From positions 3,596,001 to 3,660,000 of the forward strand of contig NZ_JAATJN010000001.1 in assembly GCF_011927955.1 (NCBI RefSeq): a stretch of DNA of 64,000 nt, in the 5' to 3' direction. Position numbers and translations under genes: made by a program. Origin of the DNA: Brevibacterium marinum. Its GTDB lineage: Bacteria > Actinomycetota > Actinomycetes > Actinomycetales > Brevibacteriaceae. Below are positions 27,796-37,389 of this stretch, piece by piece (the stretch's first letter is position 1; every line of letters starts with the position of its first letter). A model generated the notes under the pieces. The model saw only the letters and a list, made by a program, of their open reading frames with translations, did not search any database and was not told where the DNA came from.

Positions 27796-28332
27796 CTACT
27801 TACCAGCCTTTCCGACCTTGCGACGGACATTTTCTCCGGCATAGCGGACACCCTTGCCCTTGTAGGGTTCGGGCTTGCGCAGCTTCCGGATGTTGGCAGC
27901 GGTCTCTCCGACCAGCTGCTTGTCGATGCCGTGCACTGCCAGCTTGGTCTGTCCGTCGACCGTGAAGGAGATTCCCTCGGGCGGTTCGACGGTGATCGAG
28001 TGGCTGTAGCCCAGGGCGAACTCGAGGTTCGATCCCTTGGCCAGCACGCGGTAACCGGTGCCGACGATCTCGAGCGACTTGGAATAGCCGTCGGTCACGC
28101 CGACGATCATGTTGTTGATCATCGTGCGGGACAGTCCGTGCAGCGAACGCGATTCGCGCTCCTCGTCCGGACGGGTCACTGTCACGACCCCATCGTCGAG
28201 CGATACGCTGATCGGCTCGGAGATGGTGGCGGACAGATCGCCCTTGGGTCCCGTGACGGCGACATCCTGGCCGTCGATCTTGACCTCTACGCCAGTCGGG
28301 ACGGAGATCGGGCGCTTGCCAATACGTGACAT
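27796..28332 (-). CDS. rplF: 50S ribosomal protein L6
   Basis: This 178-residue L6 has two homologous domains and the C-terminal signature [14 protein letters not shown]. The ATG at 28332 follows GAAGGAGAG and gives the universal MSRIGKRPI start. The longer frame to 28383 is not used. Confidence 0.98.
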   Translation of the reverse strand: MSRIGKRPISVPTGVEVKIDGQDVAVTGPKGDLSATISEPISVSLDDGVVTVTRPDEERESRSLHGLSRTMINNMIVGVTDGYSKSLEIVGTGYRVLAKGSNLEFALGYSHSITVEPPEGISFTVDGQTKLAVHGIDKQLVGETAANIRKLRKPEPYKGKGVRYAGENVRRKVGKAGK

Positions 28333-28348
28333 GTTCTTCTCTCCTTCC

Positions 28349-28747
28349 TTACCAGACGTAGGCGAGGACTTCCCCACCCACACCCTTCTTGGCGGCCTGT
28401 CGGTCCGTCAGGAGACCTGACGACGTCGACAGAATGGCGATGCCGAGTCCACCGAGGACCTTGGGCAGGTTGGTCGACTTCGCGTAGACGCGCAGCCCGG
28501 GCTTCGACACGCGGCGCAGGCCGGCGATCGAACGCTCGCGGTTGGGACCGAACTTGAGGTCCATGAAGAGGGTCTTTCCGACCTGAGCGTCCTCGACGCT
28601 CCAGCCGGTGATGTAACCCTCGATCTTCAGGATCTCGGCGATGTTGGATTTCAGCTTCGAGAACGGCATGCTGACGTCCTCGTGATAAGCCGAGTTGGCG
28701 TTGCGCAGACGTGTCAACATGTCTGCGACTGGATCAGTCATTGTCAT
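28349..28747 (-). CDS. rpsH: 30S ribosomal protein S8
   Basis: This 132-residue S8 binds 16S helix 21 and in other bacteria represses the spc operon. Seen are [16 protein letters not shown] and the C-terminal [20 protein letters not shown]. Only 69 bases separate it from rplE. rpsN (S14), which occupies this position in many bacteria, is absent. Confidence 0.98.
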   Translation of the reverse strand: MTMTDPVADMLTRLRNANSAYHEDVSMPFSKLKSNIAEILKIEGYITGWSVEDAQVGKTLFMDLKFGPNRERSIAGLRRVSKPGLRVYAKSTNLPKVLGGLGIAILSTSSGLLTDRQAAKKGVGGEVLAYVW

Positions 28748-28816
28748 TTGGGCTCTAGCCCTTCCTCGTTACGGTTTCCGCCCACGCGGCGCGCGCTTGG
28801 ACCTGCAACGTAGCGA

Positions 28817-29386
28817 TTATTTTGTCTTGAACGGGAACCCGAGGTGACGCAGAAGTGCACGTCCCTCGTCGTCGGTGTTCGCTGTAGTCACGACTGTGAT
28901 ATCCATACCACGGACACGGTCGATCCGGTCCTGATCGATCTCGTGGAACATCGACTGCTCCGTGAGACCGAAAGTGTAGTTACCGTTCCCGTCGAACTGA
29001 CGATCCGAGAGGCCGCGGAAATCGCGGATACGCGGAAGAGCCAGAGTGATCACACGATCGATGAATTCCCACATCCGGGCTCCACGCATGGTCACGTGGG
29101 CACCGATGGGCTGACCTTCGCGCAACTTGAACTGGGCGACCGACTTCCTCGCCCGTGTCACGACCGGCTTCTGACCGGTGATCAGAGTCAGATCGTTGAT
29201 TGCGCCTTCGATCAGCTTCGAATCGCGTGCTGCGTCACCCACACCCATATTCACGACGACCTTGGTCAGTCCCGGAATCTGCATGGGGTTGGCATAGTTG
29301 AACTCGTCCTGCAGCTTCGCCACGATGTCATCGCGGTAAACCTGCTTGAGGCGTGGCGCTGGACGGCTCGTTGTTGTTTCCGTCAT
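28817..29386 (-). CDS. rplE: 50S ribosomal protein L5
   Basis: This 189-residue L5 binds 5S rRNA and contacts P-site tRNA. Seen are [15 protein letters not shown] and the C-terminal [20 protein letters not shown]. It overlaps the rplX stop by one base. Confidence 0.98.
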   Translation of the reverse strand: MTETTTSRPAPRLKQVYRDDIVAKLQDEFNYANPMQIPGLTKVVVNMGVGDAARDSKLIEGAINDLTLITGQKPVVTRARKSVAQFKLREGQPIGAHVTMRGARMWEFIDRVITLALPRIRDFRGLSDRQFDGNGNYTFGLTEQSMFHEIDQDRIDRVRGMDITVVTTANTDDEGRALLRHLGFPFKTK

Positions 29387-29754
29387 CAGATCTCCTCCCC
29401 GGTGCGACGCGAGATGCGAACCCGAACGGTCTTGCTGCGACCATCGCGTTCAACGGTCTCCTCGCGGTATCCGACGCGGGTGGGCTTGTTGTCCTTGGGA
29501 TCAACGAGCGCCACGTTGGACACGTGGATTGGGGCTTCGTGGGTCTCACGGCCGCCGGCGGCGCCGCCGGCCTGAGTCTGCGTTGCCTTCTTGTGCTTGA
29601 TCACGCGGTTGATGCCCTCAACGAGGACGCGGTTGCGTTCCGGGTACACGGCAAGAACCTTGCCCTGCTTCCCACGATCGCCACCCCGTGACTGACGGGC
29701 GCCTGCAATCACCTGGACGAGGTCGCCCTTCTTGATCTTGAGCTTGTTCGCCAT
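29386..29754 (-). CDS. rplX: 50S ribosomal protein L24
   Basis: This 122-residue KOW-domain assembly initiator has [18 protein letters not shown] and [19 protein letters not shown]. The ATG at 29754 is preferred. A GTG at 29760 overlaps the rplN stop and could add two residues. Confidence 0.97.
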   Translation of the reverse strand: MANKLKIKKGDLVQVIAGARQSRGGDRGKQGKVLAVYPERNRVLVEGINRVIKHKKATQTQAGGAAGGRETHEAPIHVSNVALVDPKDNKPTRVGYREETVERDGRSKTVRVRISRRTGEEI

Positions 29755-29756
29755 GC

Positions 29757-30125
29757 TCACAACACCTCCGGTGCCAGGGAGACGATCTTCATGAACTTCT
29801 TGTCGCGCAATTCGCGTCCCACGGGACCGAAGATACGGGTTCCGCGTGGTTCGCCATCTGTCTTGAGGATGACTGCTGCATTCTCGTCGAACTTGATGTA
29901 CGAACCATCGGGACGACGGCGTTCCTTGGCGGTCCGAACGATGACTGCCTTGACGACGTCACCCCTCTTCACGTTTCCACCAGGAATTGCGTCTTTGACG
30001 GTTGCCACGATGGTGTCCCCGATCGAGGCATAGCGCCGACCGGAGCCGCCCAGAATCCTGATTGCCAGGATCTGCTTGGCACCAGTGTTGTCGGCGACCT
30101 TGAGTCGCGACTCTTGCTGAATCAC
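29757..30125 (-). CDS. rplN: 50S ribosomal protein L14
   Basis: This 122-residue L14 starts at GTG (30123-30125) behind [21 protein letters not shown] and the C-terminal [20 protein letters not shown] end are universal. It is the first gene after the hairpin at 30213-30243, the classical start of the spc operon. Confidence 0.98.
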   Translation of the reverse strand: MIQQESRLKVADNTGAKQILAIRILGGSGRRYASIGDTIVATVKDAIPGGNVKRGDVVKAVIVRTAKERRRPDGSYIKFDENAAVILKTDGEPRGTRIFGPVGRELRDKKFMKIVSLAPEVL

Positions 30126-30212
30126 TATTTTCTCCTGTCGTCGCGCTGGTTCTCACGCGAATGCATGAGCCTTGCGGAACGGATTAATGACATTCCACCC
30201 CATTCCCGGTAG

Positions 30213-30243
30213 CCGCCCACGACCTCATCGAGGTCGTGGGCGG
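30213..30243 (-). terminator. Terminator between rpsQ and rplN
   Basis: A perfect 14-base stem (30213-30226 with 30230-30243) has an ATC loop. It lies 27 bases past the rpsQ stop, in the widest gap (144 bases) between rpsJ and rplO. It marks the S10/spc boundary. A promoter for rplN should lie in 30126-30212, but I cannot point to it. Confidence 0.75.
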
Positions 30244-30269
30244 GACCGGGTGGGAGGGGTGGCGTCGGC

Positions 30270-30560
30270 TTACTTGGCGCGTTCGAGGATCTCGACGAGC
30301 CGCCAACGCTTCGCGGCCGAGATCGGACGCGTTTCGGCTACGAGGACGAGGTCACCGACACCGGCGGTGTCCTCCTCATCGTGAACCTTGTACTTCACCG
30401 ACTGGCGCAGGACCTTGCCGTAGAGGCGGTGCGTCTTGCGCTCCTCCACCTCGACGACGATCGTCTTCTGCATCTTGTCGGAAACAACGTAGCCGCGCGC
30501 AGTCTTGCGGGTGTTGCGCTCCTCAGGCGTTGCCTCGGGATTGGTGGTCTCCGCCATCAC
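30270..30560 (-). CDS. rpsQ: 30S ribosomal protein S17
   Basis: This 96-residue OB-fold primary binder of 16S rRNA has [21 protein letters not shown] and [17 protein letters not shown]. Its start overlaps the rpmC stop by four bases. Last gene of the S10 unit. Confidence 0.98.
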   Translation of the reverse strand: MMAETTNPEATPEERNTRKTARGYVVSDKMQKTIVVEVEERKTHRLYGKVLRQSVKYKVHDEEDTAGVGDLVLVAETRPISAAKRWRLVEILERAK

Positions 30561-30808
30561 TTGTCCTCTTCCTTAGCGTCAGCAGGGTTCGGACGAATGT
30601 CCAGTTCCCGCTCATTGAGCACGGTGTAGATACGAGCGATGTCGCGACGCACGGCCTTCAGACGGCCATGGCTCTCCAGCTGGCCGGTGGCCGACTGGAA
30701 GCGCAGGTTGAACAGCTCGGCCTTGGCCTTCTTGAGCTCCTCGAGCAGACGCTCGTTGTCATAACCGTCAAGTGCGTCCATGGAAAGGCTCTTCGAACCG
30801 ATTGCCAT
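30557..30808 (-). CDS. rpmC: 50S ribosomal protein L29
   Basis: This 83-residue helical L29 lies by the exit tunnel ([32 protein letters not shown]). The ATG at 30808 has AAGGTGG at good spacing. A GTG at 30814 overlapping the rplP stop is an alternative. The N-terminus is about ten residues longer than in most L29 proteins. Confidence 0.96.
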   Translation of the reverse strand: MAIGSKSLSMDALDGYDNERLLEELKKAKAELFNLRFQSATGQLESHGRLKAVRRDIARIYTVLNERELDIRPNPADAKEEDK

Positions 30809-30810
30809 AC

Positions 30811-31227
30811 TCACTCACCACCTTCGCGGGCCACGATACGGGCCTTGAGCGGAAGCTTGTGGATCGCCAGGCGCAGGGCCTCGCGAGCAACTTCCTCGGA
30901 CACACCGGCGAGCTCGAACAGAACCCGGCCCGGCTTGACATTGGCGACCCACCACTCCGGCGAACCCTTACCGGAACCCATGCGGGTCTCGGCAGGCTTC
31001 TTCGTCAGCGGCTGATCAGGGTAGATGTTGATCCACACCTTGCCGCCGCGCTTGATATAGCGGGTCATGGCAATACGTGCGGCCTCGATCTGCCGGTTGG
31101 TGATGTAGGCGGGCTCGATGGCCTGGATGCCGTAGTCACCGAACGACACCTTGGTGCCGCCCTTGGCTGCGCCGCCCCGCTTGGGGTGATGCTGCTTGCG
31201 GTATTTAACCCGACGAGGGATCAACAT
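30811..31227 (-). CDS. rplP: 50S ribosomal protein L16
   Basis: This 138-residue L16 lies by the A-site tRNA elbow. [15 protein letters not shown] and the [17 protein letters not shown] loop are typical. Three bases separate it from rpsC. Confidence 0.98.
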   Translation of the reverse strand: MLIPRRVKYRKQHHPKRGGAAKGGTKVSFGDYGIQAIEPAYITNRQIEAARIAMTRYIKRGGKVWINIYPDQPLTKKPAETRMGSGKGSPEWWVANVKPGRVLFELAGVSEEVAREALRLAIHKLPLKARIVAREGGE

Positions 31228-31230
31228 GTG

Positions 31231-32046
31231 TCAGCCCTCCGATCCGGCCTCAGCCGCGGGGGCCTCGGCATTGTTGTCTGTGCTGCGGCCCTGGTCGTTC
31301 CGGCGCGATGCGCCTTCCTGACCACGACCGCGGCCTCCACGACCGCGCCCCCGGCCACGCGGGCCGCGAGCAGCAGGAGCCTTCGCCTGCTCGGCGGCAA
31401 GCTCCTTGTCGGTCATATCGCCCTTGTAGATCCACACCTTGACACCGATGCGGCCAAAGGTGGTGTGTGCTTCGTGAACTCCGAAGTCGATGTTCGCACG
31501 CAGGGTGTGCAGAGGCACACGACCTTCGCGGTAGAACTCGCTGCGGCTCATCTCAGCACCGCCGAGGCGGCCCGAGCACTGAACGCGGATGCCCTTGGCA
31601 CCTGCACGCTGAGCGCTCTGGATCGACTTGCGCATCGCGCGGCGGAATGCCACACGGCTGGCGAGCTGCTCGGCAACTCCCTGAGCAACGAGCTGCGCGT
31701 CGATCTCCGCATTCTTCACCTCAAGGATATTGAGCTGAATCTGCTTGCCGGTGAGCTTCTCGAGCTGACCGCGGATGCGATCGGCTTCGGCTCCACGACG
31801 TCCAATGACAATGCCCGGTCGGGCAGTGTGGATGTCCACCCGGACACGGTCACGTGTGCGCTCGATGTTGACCTTGGAGATGCCGGCGCGCTCAAGGCCC
31901 TTGGACATCATCTGTCGGATCTTCACATCTTCGAGCACGTAGTCGCTGTAGCGCTGACCCGGTTTGGTCGAGTCAGCAAACCACTTCGACTTGTGATCCG
32001 TGGTGATTCCGAGTCGGAATCCGTTCGGATTGATTTTCTGGCCCAT
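31231..32046 (-). CDS. rpsC: 30S ribosomal protein S3 with RG-rich C-terminal extension
   Basis: The 271-residue S3 has KH domain ([16 protein letters not shown] near 79-95) and C-terminal domain (to about 212) as usual. S3 lines the mRNA entry with S4 and S5. Residues 213-271 are an extension: an Ala-rich linker, then an arginine-glycine block at 227-242 ([15 protein letters not shown]) and a polar/acidic end. The extension mirrors the RG-rich N-terminus of S5 in the same cluster. It overlaps the rplV stop by one base. Confidence 0.97.
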   Translation of the reverse strand: MGQKINPNGFRLGITTDHKSKWFADSTKPGQRYSDYVLEDVKIRQMMSKGLERAGISKVNIERTRDRVRVDIHTARPGIVIGRRGAEADRIRGQLEKLTGKQIQLNILEVKNAEIDAQLVAQGVAEQLASRVAFRRAMRKSIQSAQRAGAKGIRVQCSGRLGGAEMSRSEFYREGRVPLHTLRANIDFGVHEAHTTFGRIGVKVWIYKGDMTDKELAAEQAKAPAARGPRGRGRGRGGRGRGQEGASRRNDQGRSTDNNAEAPAAEAGSEG

Positions 32047-32432
32047 TAACGGTTCCCCTTCCGGCTCTTGCGCTGAGGCAGGTCGTCACCGCTGGCCAGG
32101 ACCACTGATACGTGGCTCGTGCGCTTCTCGATGCGAAAAGCGCGACCCTGGGCACGCGGACGGAACCGCTTCATGGTTGGTCCCTCGTCCACGAAGGCTT
32201 CGGAGATGACCAGTTCGTTCTCGTCGAACGCAACGCCTTCCTCGTCGGCCCGGACACGCGCATTGGCGATGCCGGAGGCAACGAGCTTGTAAATCGGATC
32301 GGATGCCGATTGTTCTGCAAACTTCAACACCGCAAGTGCTTCGGTCGCCTGCTGACCACGAATGAGGTCGATGACGCGCCGAGCCTTGCGAGGCGTAACG
32401 CGCAGGTAACGCGCCTTAGCCTTGGCTTCCAT
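32046..32432 (-). CDS. rplV: 50S ribosomal protein L22
   Basis: This 128-residue L22 has a beta-hairpin that reaches the exit-tunnel constriction. [16 protein letters not shown] and the C-terminal hairpin region [18 protein letters not shown] are seen. No tunnel-altering deletion is visible. Confidence 0.98.
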   Translation of the reverse strand: MEAKAKARYLRVTPRKARRVIDLIRGQQATEALAVLKFAEQSASDPIYKLVASGIANARVRADEEGVAFDENELVISEAFVDEGPTMKRFRPRAQGRAFRIEKRTSHVSVVLASGDDLPQRKSRKGNR

Positions 32433-32474
32433 CGCTTCCTTCTCTCTTGTTTAGGATCGTAGGAGTGCCCCGCC

Positions 32475-32756
32475 TCAGCGGCGGCGACCCTTGCGATCGT
32501 CCTTTTCGTGGCCACGGAACGTCCGTGTCGGTGCGAACTCGCCAAGCTTATGTCCGACCATGGCTTCAGTGATGAAGACTGGAACATGCTTGCGTCCGTC
32601 ATGTACCGCGATGGTGTGTCCCAGGAAGTCCGGGATGATCATCGAGCGACGAGACCATGTCTTGATTACGTTTTTCGTGTTCTTCTCGTTCTGAACGGCC
32701 ACCTTCTGGTACAGGTGTTCGTCGACGAAAGGACCCTTTTTGAGGCTACGAGGCAT
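32475..32756 (-). CDS. rpsS: 30S ribosomal protein S19
   Basis: This is a 93-residue S19 of the 30S head ([31 protein letters not shown]). It is separated from rplB by 15 bases. Confidence 0.98.
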   Translation of the reverse strand: MPRSLKKGPFVDEHLYQKVAVQNEKNTKNVIKTWSRRSMIIPDFLGHTIAVHDGRKHVPVFITEAMVGHKLGEFAPTRTFRGHEKDDRKGRRR

Positions 32757-32771
32757 AAGTCAGTACTCCAA

Positions 32772-33608
32772 TCAGCGCTTCTTGCCGGTCCGGCGACGGC
32801 GCACGATGTACTTGTCGCTCTCTTTGTTCGGCCGACGAGTGCGGCCCTCTAGCTGACCCCACGGGCTGACTGGGTGACGACCACCCGAGGTACGGCCCTC
32901 GCCACCACCATGCGGGTGATCGATCGGGTTCATGACGACACCGCGCACGGTTGGGCGCTTGCCCTTCCAACGCATGCGACCTGCTTTGCCCCAGCTGATG
33001 TTCGACTGCTCGGCATTGCCGACTGCGCCGATCGTGCCACGGCAGCGCGCGTCCACATTGCGGATTTCGCCCGAAGGCATCCGCAGCTGAGCGAACCGTC
33101 CGTACTTCGCCACGAGCTGCACGGAAGATCCGGCAGAGCGTGCGATCTTGGCACCGCCACCGGGACGCATCTCAACTGCGTGCAGCACGGTGCCGACTGG
33201 GGTGTTGCGCAGGGCGAGGTTGTTGCCCGGCTTGATGTCTGCGCCCACTCCGGCTTCCACCTGCGCACCCGGCTTGAGGTTCTGCGGGGCGAGGATGTAG
33301 CGCTTCTCACCATCTGCATAGTGCAGAAGAGCGATCCGCGCGGTGCGGTTGGGGTCGTATTCGATGTGAGCGACCTTCGCCGGAACGCCATCTTTGTCAT
33401 GGCGGCGGAAGTCGATGACACGGTACTGACGCTTGTGGCCGCCGCCCTGATGGCGAGTGGTCACGCGTCCCTGGCTGTTGCGGCCACCGCGCTTGGGCAG
33501 TGGGCGCAGAAGTGACTTCTCCGGTGTAGACCGGGTCACTTCGACGAAGTCGGCGACCGATGAGCCACGACGGCCCGGGGTCGTCGGCTTGTGCTTACGG
33601 ATTCCCAT
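32772..33608 (-). CDS. rplB: 50S ribosomal protein L2
   Basis: This 278-residue L2 is needed for subunit joining and the peptidyl-transferase centre. The conserved C-terminal block [18 protein letters not shown] includes the functionally important histidine. The N-terminus [14 protein letters not shown] is standard. Confidence 0.98.
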   Translation of the reverse strand: MGIRKHKPTTPGRRGSSVADFVEVTRSTPEKSLLRPLPKRGGRNSQGRVTTRHQGGGHKRQYRVIDFRRHDKDGVPAKVAHIEYDPNRTARIALLHYADGEKRYILAPQNLKPGAQVEAGVGADIKPGNNLALRNTPVGTVLHAVEMRPGGGAKIARSAGSSVQLVAKYGRFAQLRMPSGEIRNVDARCRGTIGAVGNAEQSNISWGKAGRMRWKGKRPTVRGVVMNPIDHPHGGGEGRTSGGRHPVSPWGQLEGRTRRPNKESDKYIVRRRRTGKKR

Positions 33609-33638
33609 GAGTCTTGTCCTTCTTTTACGAAGGATCGC

Positions 33639-33938
33639 TTAGAGCGATCCACCGAAGATGTCGATCGATCCGTCCTTGAGGGCGACAATGGCACGCTTGG
33701 TATCCTTGCGCTTGCCCCAGCCTGTGCGGGTGCGACGGCGCTTGCCCTGACGATTCAGGGTGTTGACCTTGTCGACCTGCACATTGAAGATCGATTCAAT
33801 GGCTTGCTTGATCTCGGTCTTGTTCGACCCCTGATCGACGAGGAAGGTGTACTTTCCTTCGTCCATCAGGCTGTAGGTCTTTTCCGAGACGACCGGTGCG
33901 ACGATGATGTCGCGTGGGTCCTTGAAGTTCAGACTCAT
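33639..33938 (-). CDS. rplW: 50S ribosomal protein L23
   Basis: This 99-residue L23 is the docking site for trigger factor and SRP at the exit tunnel ([19 protein letters not shown]). It overlaps rplD by ATGA. Confidence 0.98.
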   Translation of the reverse strand: MSLNFKDPRDIIVAPVVSEKTYSLMDEGKYTFLVDQGSNKTEIKQAIESIFNVQVDKVNTLNRQGKRRRTRTGWGKRKDTKRAIVALKDGSIDIFGGSL

Positions 33939-34588
33939 GATGCGTCCTCCGATTTGCGGTATCCGCCCAGGAACGTCTCCAGCGCTGACTCGGTGAACAC
34001 GATGTCATCGGCGACCAACACATCGTATGTGTTGAGCTGGTCCGAGGTGAGCACGTGGACGTGAGGCAGGTTGCGAACGCTGCGGTAGGACAGCTCATCG
34101 TCACGGTCGAGCACCACGAGGGTGTTCTTGCGATCGGACAGGCCGGCCAGGGCCAGCTTCGCCTGCTTGGTCGACGGCGCTTCGCCTGTGACCAGGTTCT
34201 TCACGACGAAGACCTGATCGAGACGTGCACGATCCGAGAGAGCACCGCGCAGAGCCGCGGTCTTCATCTTCTTGGGGGTCCGCTGCGAGTAATCGCGAGG
34301 AACCGGCCCGTGCACGATTCCACCGCCGTTGTACTGAGGGGCGCGGATCGAGCCCTGACGGGCATTGCCGGTTCCCTTCTGGCGGTAGGGCTTGCGACCG
34401 CCACCGCGAACTTCGGAGCGGGTCTTTGTCTTATGTGTACCCTGCCGGGCTGCTGCCAGCTGCGCGACGACAACCTGGTGGATCAGCGGCACATTGGTCT
34501 GCACGCCGAAGATCTCGGCCGGCAGGTCAACGGATCCGGTCTTCGCACCAGTGGCATCGACAACGTCGACTGTCTTGACATCAGTCAT
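33935..34588 (-). CDS. rplD: 50S ribosomal protein L4
   Basis: This 217-residue L4 has a tunnel-reaching loop ([20 protein letters not shown]). In E. coli L4 represses the S10 operon by attenuation. Five bases separate it from rplC. Confidence 0.98.
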   Translation of the reverse strand: MTDVKTVDVVDATGAKTGSVDLPAEIFGVQTNVPLIHQVVVAQLAAARQGTHKTKTRSEVRGGGRKPYRQKGTGNARQGSIRAPQYNGGGIVHGPVPRDYSQRTPKKMKTAALRGALSDRARLDQVFVVKNLVTGEAPSTKQAKLALAGLSDRKNTLVVLDRDDELSYRSVRNLPHVHVLTSDQLNTYDVLVADDIVFTESALETFLGGYRKSEDAS

Positions 34589-34593
34589 TACGT

Positions 34594-35268
34594 TCAGGCC
34601 TCCTTCGCGGCCGAGCGAACGAGAACGACTGCACCCTTGGGGCCGGGAACGGCACCCTTGATGAGCAGGAAGTTGTTCTCGGCATCCACGGCGTGGATCG
34701 TGAGGTTCTGGGTGGTGTGCTTGACTGCACCCATACGGCCGGCCATGCGCGTACCCTTGAACACGCGACCCGGGGTCGCGGCTCCGCCGATCGCACCCGG
34801 CTTGCGGTGGTTGCGGTGCTGTCCGTGGGAGGCGCCGACGCCCTGGAAGCCATGAAGCTTCATGACACCGGCGGTTCCCTTACCCTTGGTCTTTGCGGTC
34901 ACGTCGACCTTGATCCCGGCATCGAACGTATCGACTCCGAGCTCCTGACCCAGCGCGTAGTCGTCAGCGTCTGCAGTGCGCAGCTCGACGAGGTGACGAC
35001 GTGGGGTCACGCCGGCCTTCTCGAAGTGGCCTGCGTTCGGCTTGTTGACCTTGCGCGGATCGATCTCGCCGAACGCGATCTGCACTGCCGGGTAACCATC
35101 GGTTTCCTGGTTGCGGATCTGAGTCACGACATTGCTGCCGGCGGCCACTACGGTCACCGGTACGAGATTGTTCTGCTCATCCCAGACCTGGGTCATGCCC
35201 AGCTTGGTTCCCAGAAGGCCCTTGACCTTGCGGGTCGTCGGGAGAGCTGATGAACGATTGTTCGTCAT
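34594..35268 (-). CDS. rplC: 50S ribosomal protein L3
   Basis: This 224-residue L3 has an extension that reaches the peptidyl-transferase centre ([30 protein letters not shown]). The N-terminus has a ~15-residue leader before [14 protein letters not shown]. Confidence 0.98.
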   Translation of the reverse strand: MTNNRSSALPTTRKVKGLLGTKLGMTQVWDEQNNLVPVTVVAAGSNVVTQIRNQETDGYPAVQIAFGEIDPRKVNKPNAGHFEKAGVTPRRHLVELRTADADDYALGQELGVDTFDAGIKVDVTAKTKGKGTAGVMKLHGFQGVGASHGQHRNHRKPGAIGGAATPGRVFKGTRMAGRMGAVKHTTQNLTIHAVDAENNFLLIKGAVPGPKGAVVLVRSAAKEA

Positions 35269-35279
35269 AGTTGCCTCCC

Positions 35280-35588
35280 TCAGAGCTTGATCTCGATGTT
35301 GACGTCGTCGGCGAGGTCGAGACGCATGAGCGAATCGACGGCCTTCGGCGTCGGATCGACGATGTCGATCAGACGCTTGTGCGTGCGCATTTCGAAATGC
35401 TCACGGCTGTCCTTGTACTTGTGTGGCGAACGGATGACGCAGTACACGTTCTTCTCCGTTGGCAACGGCACGGGGCCCACAACAGTCGCACCTGCGCGAG
35501 TGACGGTGTCCACGATCTTGCGTGCGGCACTGTCAATCACTGCGTGGTCGTACGACTTGAGCCGAATGCGGATCTTCTGTCCCGCCAT
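35280..35588 (-). CDS. rpsJ: 30S ribosomal protein S10
   Basis: This 102-residue S10 ([15 protein letters not shown]) is the first gene of the S10 operon. It is also the NusE component of rRNA antitermination. A structured 5' region lies upstream. Confidence 0.98.
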   Translation of the reverse strand: MAGQKIRIRLKSYDHAVIDSAARKIVDTVTRAGATVVGPVPLPTEKNVYCVIRSPHKYKDSREHFEMRTHKRLIDIVDPTPKAVDSLMRLDLADDVNIEIKL

Positions 35589-36079
35589 GGCGTCGTCTCT
35601 TTCTTTAGTTGCTTCCGGCCATCAACCGACAGGCGAATTCCTCGCCTGTGGTCTGTGCCGACTGACCATGACCGACCCCCGAGGTCGGGCGTGTCGGCTA
35701 TACCTTGCGGAGAATCTTCCAACTCTCACCCGGGGCCGACGGCGCTTCTACTCATTGGCTGCTCGGTCCGAACCCGCTCTCAGGCAGATTCATCGATCCG
35801 ATAGTGTTCCGGGCTGTTCGCGGTATCGCTACCGCAGTGCAGGGGCCAACGCCCAGAACGCAACCTCACTATCTTGTCATATACCACTTCGTCCGCGCAA
35901 TTCCGGACATCTTCTCTGTGAGGCATTTCATGGCAGTGCGCACGTTCCCTTCGCCGAGCAGCGTGGCACCCACCGATGAATGCACGGAACCCCGGCCCTC
36001 ACGGGACCGGGGTTCCGAATCGATCGGTCAGGACATGCGCCCCGACGTCAAGGCCTGAGCCTCAGCGATCGACGGTGTA
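35589..36079 (-). other. S10 operon upstream/leader region and tuf downstream region
   Basis: These 491 bases hold no gene. Nearest rpsJ are a small CAGGCG/CGCCTG stem (35630-35648) and a two-tier hairpin at 35657-35698 (GCCGAC/GTCGGC outside, CCGACC/GGTCGG inside), possible leader structures. A perfect GCGGTA/TACCGC palindrome lies at 35820-35835. The tuf terminator occupies 35986-36016. I cannot identify a convincing S10 promoter, though it must lie here. Confidence 0.5.
35986..36016 (-). terminator. Terminator after tuf
   Basis: A ten-base stem GGAACCCCGG/CCGGGGTTCC with an inner CCC/GGG pairing and one bulged base lies 64 bases beyond the tuf stop. It separates the str and S10 operons. 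Confidence 0.8.
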
Positions 36080-37273
36080 TCAGGCGTTGATCTTCGTCAC
36101 ACGACCAGCGCCGACCGTACGTCCACCCTCGCGGATGGCGAAGCGGAGGCCCTCCTCCATGGCGATCGGCTGGATCAGCTCGACCGACATGTCGGTGTTG
36201 TCTCCGGGCATGACCATCTCGGTGCCCTCGGGCAGCTGGATGACGCCGGTGACGTCCGTCGTCCGGAAGTAGAACTGAGGACGGTAGTTCGAGTAGAACG
36301 GGTTGTGACGTCCGCCCTCGTCCTTGCTCAGGATGTAGACCTGACCTTCGAACTTGGTGTGCGGAGTGATCGACCCCGGCTTCACGATGACCTGTCCGCG
36401 CTCGACATCTTCGCGCTTGGTGCCACGCAGGAGGAGACCGACGTTCTCGCCTGCACGTGCGTCAGGCAGAGTCTTGCGGAACATCTCGATTGCGGTGACG
36501 GCCGTCTTGGACGACTTCTCCTTGATGCCGACGATTTCGATGTCGTCGTTGGGCAGCAGGACACCGCGCTCGACACGACCGGTGACGACGGTTCCACGAC
36601 CGGTGATCGTGAAGACGTCCTCGACGGGCATCAGGAAGGGCTTGTCGACGTCGCGCTCCGGCTCGGGAACGTTGTCGTCGACGGCCTCCATGAGGTCCTC
36701 AACGCTCTTGACCCACTTCTCGTCGCCTTCCAGCGCCTTAAGAGCGGACACCGGGATGACCGGGGCGTTGTCTCCGTCGAAGTCCTGGCTCGAGAGCAGA
36801 TCGCGAACTTCGAAGTCGACGAGCTCGAGGAGCTCCTCGTCATCGACCATATCGGACTTGTTCAGTGCGACGACGATGTAGGGGACGCCCACCTGGCGAG
36901 CCAGCAGAACGTGCTCACGGGTCTGCGGCATCGGACCGTCAGTGGCGGCGACCACGAGGATCGCGCCGTCCATCTGAGCAGCACCGGTGATCATGTTCTT
37001 GATGTAGTCGGCGTGACCAGGGGCATCGACGTGCGCGTAGTGGCGCTTCTCGGTCTGATACTCAACGTGCGAGACGTTGATAGTGATGCCGCGCTCCTTC
37101 TCCTCAGGTGCGTTGTCCACCTGGTCGAAGGCCTGAGCCTGGTTGAGTTCTGGGTACTTGTCCGCCAGGACCTTGGTGATCGCGGCGGTCAAGGTGGTCT
37201 TTCCGTGGTCAACGTGGCCAATGGTACCAATGTTGACGTGCGGCTTATTCCTGTCGAAATTAGCCTTTGCCAC
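36080..37273 (-). CDS. tuf: Elongation factor Tu
   Basis: This 397-residue GTPase delivers aminoacyl-tRNA. The G motifs GHVDHGKT (19-26), DAPGHADY and NKSD are intact. The start is the GTG at 37271-37273. GAGGAGG lies six bases before it and it gives the universal (M)[13 protein letters not shown] terminus. Upstream in-frame codons to 37297 are not needed. It ends the str operon and follows a small hairpin in the fusA-tuf spacer. Confidence 0.98.
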   Translation of the reverse strand: MAKANFDRNKPHVNIGTIGHVDHGKTTLTAAITKVLADKYPELNQAQAFDQVDNAPEEKERGITINVSHVEYQTEKRHYAHVDAPGHADYIKNMITGAAQMDGAILVVAATDGPMPQTREHVLLARQVGVPYIVVALNKSDMVDDEELLELVDFEVRDLLSSQDFDGDNAPVIPVSALKALEGDEKWVKSVEDLMEAVDDNVPEPERDVDKPFLMPVEDVFTITGRGTVVTGRVERGVLLPNDDIEIVGIKEKSSKTAVTAIEMFRKTLPDARAGENVGLLLRGTKREDVERGQVIVKPGSITPHTKFEGQVYILSKDEGGRHNPFYSNYRPQFYFRTTDVTGVIQLPEGTEMVMPGDNTDMSVELIQPIAMEEGLRFAIREGGRTVGAGRVTKINA

Positions 37274-37297
37274 TGGGTTCCTCCTCGTGGTTGGCAA

Positions 37298-37318
37298 AAG
37301 ATATGCGGTTCATATCTT
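37298..37318 (-). promoter_or_regulatory. Small perfect hairpin in the fusA-tuf spacer
   Basis: AAGATATG/CATATCTT with a five-base loop lies 24 bases before the tuf start and just upstream of its ribosome-binding site. It could tune tuf translation or mark a processing site. Confidence 0.4.
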
Positions 37319-37389
37319 AAGTCCTTTGTTGGTTAACTTTCATTCCGGTGAACATGTTCTTGATCACCGGGGCGACCGGGGACCGGAGA

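Noticed and set aside
37298..37318. Fusidic-acid or elfamycin-related regulatory element before tuf
   Set aside because: The small hairpin is real, but nothing in the sequence connects it to antibiotic response; kept only as a structural feature.
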